Assembly: GCA_902797405.1 (NCBI GenBank)
Contig: CADBSP010000039.1
Span: 1 to 5,574, forward strand
Source: an uncultured Eubacteriales bacterium
GTDB lineage: Bacteria > Bacillota > Clostridia > Peptostreptococcales > Anaerovoracaceae
Length of the DNA stretch: 5,574 bases
Direction: 5' to 3'
Shown in pieces: positions 1 to 5,297 of this stretch (position 1 is its first letter; every line of letters begins with the position of its first letter). Position numbers and translations under genes: made by a program. Under the pieces are notes generated by a model, which worked only from the letters and a program-made list of their open reading frames with translations, was not told where the DNA came from and ran no database searches.

Positions 1-34
1 ATGAACTGCCGCAGTTAATTACTAATACTTTCAT
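1..34 (-). CDS. ackA: Acetate kinase, first 11 codons (runs off the left edge)
   Basis: Only the start of this gene is in the window, but it is recognisable. From the ATG at 34 the minus strand encodes MKVLVINCGSS, the near-invariant N-terminus of bacterial acetate kinases (the phosphate-binding first strand of the ASKHA fold, usually continuing as SLK). The enzyme is cytoplasmic and interconverts acetate plus ATP with acetyl phosphate plus ADP; in fermenting anaerobes it mainly makes ATP from acetyl phosphate. The start is fixed by a strong Shine-Dalgarno (GGAGGAG) just upstream. It lies 58 bp after the tmcAL stop, on the same strand; tmcAL next to ackA is a familiar arrangement in Clostridia. 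Propionate or butyrate kinases share parts of this motif, so the exact substrate cannot be settled from 11 residues, but the neighbourhood favours acetate kinase. Confidence 0.88.
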   Translation of the reverse strand, partial: MKVLVINCGSS

Positions 35-38
35 TATT

Positions 39-45
39 CTCCTCC
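39..45 (-). promoter_or_regulatory. Strong ribosome binding site of ackA
   Basis: The minus strand reads GGAGGAG followed by AATA and the ATG at 34. This near-perfect Shine-Dalgarno at good spacing decides the ackA start, and is stronger than the sites of recG and coaD in the same cluster, as expected for a highly expressed fermentation enzyme. Confidence 0.85.
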
Positions 46-72
46 ATCTCTTAATGAATTTACAACAGTTTT

Positions 73-101
73 ATAATATATCAATTTTATTATTAAAGCA
101 A
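73..101 (-). promoter_or_regulatory. Possible sigma-A promoter for ackA
   Basis: On the minus strand a -35-like TTGCTT (101-96) is followed after 17 bp by a -10-like TATTAT (78-73). The -10 has one mismatch to consensus and the -35 has three. It would start ackA transcription near position 66, giving a leader of about 30 nt, and the -35 would lie over the end of tmcAL. In DNA this AT-rich such matches arise by chance, so this is only a candidate. Confidence 0.25.
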
Positions 102-1301
102 TATTGTTTTCCTTACAAAATCGCTTTCGGAATACATATCTCTGTCCTGAAGCATAGCATAAATATCAGCCGCCCTAATATCTGTCATCAGTGTATCAAC
201 AATGCTCTCATCTTTTTCATATCTGATTGCTTTAGCAACATCGTCGACAAACAATAATTCCTTTTTGTCTTTGATTTCTCTAACATACCGAGCGCCCTTT
301 TCATTCATCGCAAGAGGTCTGATATAGACATTATCATAGGATGGCGATCTGGACTCCAGCATATTGTTAACTAAAAGGATATGAGTTAGGAGTCTGGAAA
401 TCCTGGTATATGTATATCTCTTGGACTTAACCCTCTCTATCAGGTCATCAATAGTTCTGGCATGTCTTATGGCTTTTTTTAATTTGTTTCCAAGTCCCTC
501 ATTCGCAGAATCAAAACCTTCGAGTTCATCCTCCGACTTTGATATTATGCCATATCTAACCAATTCAAAATACTTCTTTTGCATCTTGGATAGCCTGGGT
601 CCCTCTACATCATCCAATTTCAGCGCTTCCCTGATGCTTCCTGCAGATTTGCTGTAATCATCACCGATTCTTTTTATTGCAACGGGACTCATTTGAGATT
701 CGCTTTCATTTGGATTTTCAGCTTCATTTGTATCTGCATTTTCTTTAGTCAGATTTTTTAATGCCCTTAAATATTCAATAGCTAAAATATCATTTGATTT
801 TTTTATTATACTTAAATCAATATCCGGAAATAGCTCATTTAAAACTGCTTCTCTAGCAGCAGGATATGTCAACCCTTCCTTGGATTTTTCCTTGATTCCG
901 GTCTTAAATCTTTCATAAACATCCCCGGACTCGGGGGCCTCTACCATTGAAAGAATATCCGCGAGAGTTTTTAATTTTTCTATATCACCTGATTCAGAAC
1001 CAAAAACAATATTATTGCAGGATAATTTAGATAGAATCTTCACTCCTGCACCTGCAAAATGTTTGGCGCTGGCTGAAGCATATATTTGGGGAAGCTCAAC
1101 TACTAAATCAACGCCTTGCTTTACGGCGTGTTCCGCTCTCCTCCATTTATCAAAATAAGCGTAGCCTCCTCGTTGAACAAAGTTTCCACTCATGACAGAT
1201 ACACAAACATCCGCCTCACATAAGGCGGATGCCGTTTCTATTAGATATTTATGTCCATCATGGAAGGGATTGTATTCGGCTATAATTCCTATAGATTTCA
1301 T
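93..1301 (-). CDS. tmcAL: tRNA(Met) cytidine acetate ligase TmcAL
   Basis: This 402-residue protein matches the TmcAL (YlbM) family in length and motifs. The family makes N4-acetylcytidine at wobble position 34 of elongator tRNA(Met), activating acetate with ATP to acetyl-AMP rather than using acetyl-CoA; this prevents misreading of AUA codons. Visible here: the HIGH-type nucleotidyl-transfer motif EYNPFHDGH at residues 9-17, MSGNFVQRG (37-45), DLVVELP (65-71), FGSESGD (100-106), KKSNDILAIEYL (167-178), SAGSIREAL (219-227) and the family's basic KRYTYTRISRLLTHILL (294-310). The start at 1301 places EYNPFH normally and has a GGGGGAAAG site four bases upstream. Oddities are an acidic, Asn/Glu-rich linker at about 184-206 and a shortened segment before SAGSIREAL. 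The preceding gene ends 59 bp upstream; ackA follows 58 bp downstream. The family call is secure; activity is inferred. Confidence 0.95.
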   Translation of the reverse strand: MKSIGIIAEYNPFHDGHKYLIETASALCEADVCVSVMSGNFVQRGGYAYFDKWRRAEHAVKQGVDLVVELPQIYASASAKHFAGAGVKILSKLSCNNIVFGSESGDIEKLKTLADILSMVEAPESGDVYERFKTGIKEKSKEGLTYPAAREAVLNELFPDIDLSIIKKSNDILAIEYLRALKNLTKENADTNEAENPNESESQMSPVAIKRIGDDYSKSAGSIREALKLDDVEGPRLSKMQKKYFELVRYGIISKSEDELEGFDSANEGLGNKLKKAIRHARTIDDLIERVKSKRYTYTRISRLLTHILLVNNMLESRSPSYDNVYIRPLAMNEKGARYVREIKDKKELLFVDDVAKAIRYEKDESIVDTLMTDIRAADIYAMLQDRDMYSESDFVRKTILL

Positions 1302-1360
1302 CTTTCCCCCACTCTTTTAAGCATATGGTAATGAACAAGTATTAAATATATGGACAATAA

Positions 1361-1969
1361 TTATTCCTCTATATTATTGGATGAAACCTCTTCCATTACG
1401 GTTCCCTGCACTCCGGAAACCGGTATTTCTATATCGTGTTTTGGAAGCTCAGCATGTTTTATTTCCTCAGCCATTCTCTGAACCTCTTCCAAATCGCTAT
1501 CGATTTTACCTGAGATTCCGGAGAAATGTTTATCCATTTCATCATACATGGCTACAAAGTATTTATTATTGACCTCATCCATTTTTTGACGGAAGTTGTA
1601 GAGAACCTCGTCCATATAGTTATATGTTCTGATTCTCATATCTCTGGAATATTCGTCAGCACGGCGATATACCTCCTGAGCAACATCCTTTGCTCTCTCT
1701 GTAATCGCATGTTCCTCAACCATGGTGTCAGCTTGCTTTCTGGCTTCGATTATGATGCGTTCATATTCGGATTTTGCCTCAGCATGGATTTTGTCTTTTT
1801 CATCAATAACCCATTTCGCCTGCTGAACGTCATCTGGCAGCTTAAGTCTGATGTCCTTCGCCAATTCCAATACTTCATTGGCATCCACCATTACCTTGCT
1901 TGCTAAAGGAACCCTGGGTGCTGTGTTGATGATTTCTTCTAATTCATTTAATAATTCCAGAACTGTCAT
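1361..1969 (-). CDS. Coiled-coil protein beside coaD, SepIVA/DivIVA-like
   Basis: This 202-residue protein has no assigned function. It belongs to a conserved clostridial family found after coaD and often labelled 'ATPase' or 'V-type ATPase subunit H-like', labels that rest on coiled-coil similarity; no Walker motif is present. A short N-terminal module (1-45) contains RVPLASKVMVD (19-29), EVLELAKDIRLKLPD (32-46) and then KWVIDEKDKI (52-61). Residues about 50-175 are charged and Ala/Glu/Arg-rich with heptad-like spacing, predicting a long helix or coiled coil. The tail (176-202) is acidic and probably disordered. There is no signal peptide or membrane segment, so it is cytoplasmic. The N-terminal module resembles, as I recall it, that of the mycobacterial septation factor SepIVA, which also lies beside coaD. 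I infer a structural role in division or envelope growth. The start at 1969 is set by an AGGAGG overlapping the coaD stop. Confidence 0.8.
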   Translation of the reverse strand: MTVLELLNELEEIINTAPRVPLASKVMVDANEVLELAKDIRLKLPDDVQQAKWVIDEKDKIHAEAKSEYERIIIEARKQADTMVEEHAITERAKDVAQEVYRRADEYSRDMRIRTYNYMDEVLYNFRQKMDEVNNKYFVAMYDEMDKHFSGISGKIDSDLEEVQRMAEEIKHAELPKHDIEIPVSGVQGTVMEEVSSNNIEE

Positions 1970-1974
1970 AAAGA

Positions 1975-1980
1975 CCTCCT
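1975..1980 (-). promoter_or_regulatory. Shine-Dalgarno overlapping the coaD stop codon
   Basis: The minus strand reads TAGGAGGTCTTTATG. The coaD stop TAG (1981-1979) supplies the first two bases of a consensus AGGAGG (1980-1975), which sits five bases before the next ATG (1969). Ribosomes ending coaD therefore stop on the initiation site of the coiled-coil gene, which suggests translational coupling. Confidence 0.85.
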
Positions 1981-2461
1981 ACTTTGAATACTTCTTTTTT
2001 ATTTCTTCTAAAACGATAGGTGGAACCAAACCATCCACTTTACCGTTAAGTGCCACGACTTCTTTTATCACGCTGGAACTGATGAAGGAATACTGCGGAC
2101 TGGTCATTAGGAATACGGACTCTATTCCCGGAGAAAAAAGTTCGGCATTCATCTGAGCCATCTGAATTTCATATTCAAAATCCGTAGTTGCTCTAAGCCC
2201 TCTAACTACTGCGTTAAACTTGTTCTTATTAACATAGTCAGCCAAAAGACCTGTAAAATTATCCACCTTCACATTCGGTAAATCCACAATCAATTTATTA
2301 ATCATCTCCACGCGCTCTTCAACAGAAAAAAGAGGTGTTTTATTAGGATTGTGAATAACACCAACAGTTAACTTATCAAACATTTTGGATGCTCTGGTTA
2401 TTATATCCAAATGCCCATTTGTGATTGGATCAAAAGAACCGGAGTATAAAGCCTTTTTCAT
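1979..2461 (-). CDS. coaD: Phosphopantetheine adenylyltransferase
   Basis: CoaD transfers AMP from ATP to 4'-phosphopantetheine, giving dephospho-CoA and pyrophosphate, the penultimate and regulated step of CoA synthesis; it is a cytoplasmic hexamer in characterised species. At 160 residues it has the usual bacterial length. The N-terminus carries YSGSFDPITNGH (6-17), including the TxGH nucleotide-binding motif at 14-17. RGLRATTDFEYE (87-98) holds the phosphate-contacting arginines and the DFEYE signature, and the C-terminal ISSSVIKEV (127-135) is the ISSTxxR-type motif in its CoaD form. No key residue appears to be missing. The ATG at 2461 gives the standard MKKALYSGSFDP start; its Shine-Dalgarno is weak (GTGAGAG), so translation may rely on coupling to rsmD, whose stop is 28 bp upstream. 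rsmD-coaD adjacency is widespread in Gram-positive bacteria. Confidence 0.97.
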   Translation of the reverse strand: MKKALYSGSFDPITNGHLDIITRASKMFDKLTVGVIHNPNKTPLFSVEERVEMINKLIVDLPNVKVDNFTGLLADYVNKNKFNAVVRGLRATTDFEYEIQMAQMNAELFSPGIESVFLMTSPQYSFISSSVIKEVVALNGKVDGLVPPIVLEEIKKKYSK

Positions 2462-2489
2462 CAGTCTCTCACTATAAATACTAAAACTA

Positions 2490-3056
2490 TTAATCAGCTG
2501 GGTTTCCTTTCATCTCTTTCTCATATAAAGACAAAAAGATTTTCCCATAATTCCTTTCCTTGGTTTTTACTAAGGCCCCTTCTCTTTCGGGCAAAACCAA
2601 TTCCTTTGGATGTTCTGTAACTATTATACCGTCATCCCTCAATAAATCAAGTGAATCTACTTCTTTTAGTACTTTTTCATAGAGGTTGGAATGGTATGGT
2701 GGATCAACCAGAATTACATCTACCTTCTCTCCCTCCAATCTATGTAAAGCCTTCATATAGTCACCGAGAATCACTTTGGAATACTCTTCGGCTCTGCACA
2801 TTTCGATATTCTTCTTAATTATAGAAACCGCAGTTCTTTCTTTATCACAGAAATAACAAAACTCTGCACCTCTGGATAGGGCCTCCAAGCCCAGTCCTCC
2901 TGTTCCTGCAAATAAATCCAAAAAGACTCCGTCTTCTATATAAGGCATCAAAATGCTGAATATCGCCTCCTTAACTTTATCAGATGTAGGTCTGATATCG
3001 TTATCTCTAGGTGCTTCCAGTTTTCTTCCCTTGTAGTCGCCTGCAATTATTCTCAT
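2490..3056 (-). CDS. rsmD: 16S rRNA (guanine(966)-N(2))-methyltransferase
   Basis: RsmD uses S-adenosylmethionine to methylate N2 of G966 (E. coli numbering) of 16S rRNA in the assembling 30S subunit. The 188-residue length is typical. The N-terminus MRIIAGDYKGRKLEAP is followed by RPTSDKVKEAIFSIL (22-36), which is characteristic of the family. Rossmann motif I, LDLFAGTGGLGLEALSRGA (46-64), binds S-adenosylmethionine; DKER (71-74) follows at the end of the next strand; and the catalytic DPPY motif of N2-guanine/N6-adenine methyltransferases is at 118-121, with GIIVTEHP (143-150) after it. The ATG at 3056 has an AGAGGA site five bases upstream. It is the first gene after the 183-bp repeat-bearing gap downstream of recG, so it may head a separate transcript; coaD follows after 28 bp. 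The call is secure, with no missing motif. Confidence 0.96.
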   Translation of the reverse strand: MRIIAGDYKGRKLEAPRDNDIRPTSDKVKEAIFSILMPYIEDGVFLDLFAGTGGLGLEALSRGAEFCYFCDKERTAVSIIKKNIEMCRAEEYSKVILGDYMKALHRLEGEKVDVILVDPPYHSNLYEKVLKEVDSLDLLRDDGIIVTEHPKELVLPEREGALVKTKERNYGKIFLSLYEKEMKGNPAD

Positions 3057-3113
3057 ATTTATCCTCTATTTAATCATTTTAATCATTCGTCAGAAAACAT
3101 TCATTATTAACAA

Positions 3114-3238
3114 CATTCAATATTTATAGTATTTAGTATTAAAGCATTCAATAGTTATAGTATTTAGTATTAAAGCATTCTATATTAATAGTATTCAGTA
3201 TTAAAAGCATTCAATATGTTTAGTATTCAGTATTAATG
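3114..3238. repeat. Four-copy 31-bp tandem repeat between recG and rsmD
   Basis: Four head-to-tail units start at 3114, 3145, 3176 and 3208 (31, 31, 32 and 31 bp). Each begins CATTC(A/T)ATA on the plus strand and ends around AGTATTAAAG; the last ends AGTATTAATG. The first two units differ at one base; the third has one inserted A and several changes, and shares a T-to-C change (GTATTCAG) with the fourth. A possible half unit (CATTCATTATTAACAA) precedes them at 3098. The array stops one base before the recG stop codon. It has no spacers and no GC-rich stem, and its period is not a multiple of three, so it is neither a CRISPR array nor coding. It is an intergenic minisatellite, likely grown by slippage or unequal recombination. 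Confidence 0.9.
3123..3151 (-). promoter_or_regulatory. Promoter-like pair for rsmD within the tandem repeat
   Basis: On the minus strand TTGAAT (3151-3146) is followed after exactly 17 bp by TATAAA (3128-3123). Two further junctions repeat this with decay: TAGAAT (3182-3177), 17 bp, TATAAC (3159-3154); and TTGAAT (3214-3209), 18 bp, TATTAA (3190-3185). The best pair, nearest rsmD, would start RNA near 3116, giving a leader of about 60 nt with the rsmD Shine-Dalgarno near its end. The sequence match is direct; promoter function is inferred and AT richness makes chance matches likely. Confidence 0.35.
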
Positions 3239-3239
3239 A

Positions 3240-5297
3240 TTATAACGATAAACTTAGATCCTCTCCAAACATGGACTTTACTCTTTCTCTAACTCCTGAG
3301 TTCTCAGGCATATCCAATCCGGGATCCCTATCCAAAAGTTGTTTTGCTGCCTGTTGGGCCTTCTCCAAAACATCAATATGCTTAACCAAATCCGATAGCA
3401 AAAGTTCAGGTATACCATGCTGTTTGGTCCCAAACAATTCACCGGGTCCGCGAAGTTCCAAATCCTTTTCTGCTATTTCAAATCCATCGTTTGTAGAGCA
3501 CATTATTTCTCCGCGCTTTATTGCAATATCGTTTTCACTATCCGAAATCAAAAAACAAAACGATTCTTCAGAGCCTCTTCCGACTCTCCCCCTCAGTTGA
3601 TGCAGTTGCGCCAATCCAAATCTTTCAGAATTCTCGATTATCATAACTGTTGCATTAGGCACGTTAATACCAACTTCAATCACAACAGTAGAAACCAAAA
3701 CATCTATTAATCCTTCGGAGAAATCCTGCATAACCATATCTTTTGATTCCTGCTTCATCGCTCCGTGTATCAATTCGACTTTTGAATCAGAAAACTTCGC
3801 TTTAAGCTCATCAAAAAGTTTAGTTGCAGATACCGCTTCAATGCTTTCCGAATCATCTATGAGTGGAGCAACAACATAGACCTGCCTACCCTCTTTTATC
3901 TTTTCTGCAGCAAAGGTATAAACCTTATTTCTATCATCTTTGTGCGATAAGGTGGTTTTTACAGGCTTTCTTCCCTTAGGCATTGTGCGTATTTGAGAAG
4001 AATCCAAATCACCGTAAAGTATGACCGCCAAGGTTCTGGGTATCGGCGTCGCAGTCATAACCAGAACATTTACACCCTCTCCTTTTTCGTAGAGTTTTCT
4101 TCTTTGGTTTACACCGAATCTATGTTGTTCATCAGTTATAACCAAGCCGAGCTTTTTAAAACGAACATTTTCCTGTAAAACAGCGTGAGTAGCAATTAAC
4201 ATTGAAACGCTTCCATCCGCGAGACCTTCTATGACTTCTTTTTTTTCTTTTCTTTCCATAGAGCTTATAAGAAGCTTGGGTTTTATACCATAGCTATCAA
4301 AATCTCTGGTGAAGGTTTCCAAATGTTGTTTAGCCAAAATTTCCGTTGGAGCCATGATTACACTTTGATATCCGGAATTACATGCTGCATACATTGCCAA
4401 TTCGGCAACTACGGTTTTTCCCGAACCAACATCCCCCTGAAGGAGTCTGTTCATTCTTTGTCTTCCTTCCAGGTCATTTCTAATCTTCTCCCAGGCCTCC
4501 TTCTGGCCTTCAGTCAAATCGAAATCAAGACCTCTTATGAATTCTTCTGAATTGGAGCAATCAAAACTTATTCCTTCATTAATCCTCTGCTCTCCTTTTC
4601 TCATGTACTGAAGTCCGGTTTCCAATACGAGGAGTTCTGAGAAGACCATTCTGAATTTGGCTGCCAAAACCTTCTTCCCATCCGTGGGGAAGTGCATGTT
4701 TTTTAGCGCGAACTCCATGTCTGCCAATCTGTTCTCAGCAGCTAAATCCTCAGGAATCCAATCATCAACTTCACTGTATAAATGACTGAGTTCCTTTTGC
4801 ATCCTACGGATTTCCTTTTGAGATATTCCCGGAATTCTAGGATAGATTGGAATTATGCCTCTAATATCCTCAGGTGAACCTGCTTTCGAAAACTCAGGAT
4901 GTATCATTTGAAATCTGGCATAGTTTTCGCTTATTCTGCCAAAGAATGAATACTCTATATTTAGATCGAATAATCTGGACAAAAAACGTCCATTGAAAAA
5001 TACGATTTCTATTGCTCCTGAATCATCGGAAACAAGGAGCGAAAGCGGAGAATTCTTTCTAAAGTTATTTGGAGCTTTCTTCGTTAATACCTTTGCAACT
5101 ATCAAAGAATCAGCACCGGGCTTAAGGTCTTTTATTTTAGTGATCTCTCTCCTGTCCTGGTAGGATCTTGGGAAAAAATAAATAAAATCTTCAATTGTGT
5201 TAATCCCACTTTCATTGAAGATTTTTTCTTTCTTGGGACCTATCCCTCTTAAACTCCCTATATTAGATTTCAATTCTACTGATTCCAAATTCATCAT
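3240..5297 (-). CDS. recG: ATP-dependent DNA helicase RecG
   Basis: RecG is a cytoplasmic double-stranded-DNA translocase that remodels stalled replication forks, Holliday junctions and R-loops. The 685 residues match the family's usual length. The N-terminal part has GIGPKKEKIFNESGI (18-32) and FPRSYQDRREI (42-52), then an OB-fold wedge domain (about 60-150). The helicase core shows Walker A GDVGSGKTVVA (288-298), APTEILAKQH (316-325), DEQHRFG (389-395), TATPIPRTL (415-423), STVVIEVGINVPNA (536-549) and motif VI QLHQLRGRVGRG (565-576). The TRG hairpin region, DLELRGPGELFGTKQHG (612-628), is intact. Two adjacent ATGs (5297, 5294) are possible starts; either leaves the normal short leader before the GIGPKK segment. 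No good Shine-Dalgarno precedes them, and the start lies inside the upstream gene, so coupled translation is likely. The stop borders the tandem repeat. Confidence 0.97.
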   Translation of the reverse strand: MMNLESVELKSNIGSLRGIGPKKEKIFNESGINTIEDFIYFFPRSYQDRREITKIKDLKPGADSLIVAKVLTKKAPNNFRKNSPLSLLVSDDSGAIEIVFFNGRFLSRLFDLNIEYSFFGRISENYARFQMIHPEFSKAGSPEDIRGIIPIYPRIPGISQKEIRRMQKELSHLYSEVDDWIPEDLAAENRLADMEFALKNMHFPTDGKKVLAAKFRMVFSELLVLETGLQYMRKGEQRINEGISFDCSNSEEFIRGLDFDLTEGQKEAWEKIRNDLEGRQRMNRLLQGDVGSGKTVVAELAMYAACNSGYQSVIMAPTEILAKQHLETFTRDFDSYGIKPKLLISSMERKEKKEVIEGLADGSVSMLIATHAVLQENVRFKKLGLVITDEQHRFGVNQRRKLYEKGEGVNVLVMTATPIPRTLAVILYGDLDSSQIRTMPKGRKPVKTTLSHKDDRNKVYTFAAEKIKEGRQVYVVAPLIDDSESIEAVSATKLFDELKAKFSDSKVELIHGAMKQESKDMVMQDFSEGLIDVLVSTVVIEVGINVPNATVMIIENSERFGLAQLHQLRGRVGRGSEESFCFLISDSENDIAIKRGEIMCSTNDGFEIAEKDLELRGPGELFGTKQHGIPELLLSDLVKHIDVLEKAQQAAKQLLDRDPGLDMPENSGVRERVKSMFGEDLSLSL

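Noticed and set aside
91..100. 10-base word TATTAAAGCA identical to a unit junction of the tandem repeat
   Set aside because: The match does not extend and lies partly in tmcAL coding sequence; a 10-base match is expected by chance in AT-rich DNA.
54..257. 67-codon plus-strand frame across the tmcAL-ackA gap
   Set aside because: It is mostly antisense to the TmcAL C-terminus, with no Shine-Dalgarno and no recognisable protein.
421..657. Plus-strand frame with a signal-peptide-like N-terminus inside tmcAL
   Set aside because: It lies entirely opposite conserved TmcAL coding sequence; the hydrophobic start is an antisense artefact.
1302..1360. Terminator or promoter in the gap before tmcAL
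   Set aside because: No GC-rich stem with a T-run and no convincing -35/-10 pair at proper spacing is visible, so read-through from the upstream gene is the simpler reading.
1526..1906. 126-codon open frame on the plus strand opposite the coiled-coil gene
   Set aside because: It is fully antisense to a conserved gene with good start signals, and its Phe/Ile/Leu-rich translation is what reverse-reading Glu/Lys/Asp codons gives.
1361..1969. V-type or F-type ATPase subunit
   Set aside because: There is no membrane anchor as in F0 subunit b, no Walker motif and no neighbouring ATPase genes; the resemblance is generic coiled coil.
3114..3238. CRISPR array suggested by four regularly spaced ~31-bp units
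   Set aside because: The units are contiguous with no unique spacers, are AT-rich without a palindrome, and have no cas genes nearby; it is a plain tandem repeat.
3271..3710. Two overlapping plus-strand frames opposite the recG C-terminus
   Set aside because: They are antisense to the conserved TRG and motif V/VI region of RecG and resemble no known family.
3240..5297. RecG-like helicase as part of a defence or mobile system
   Set aside because: The full RecG domain order including the wedge and TRG motif, and its rsmD/coaD neighbours, mark it as the chromosomal housekeeping gene.
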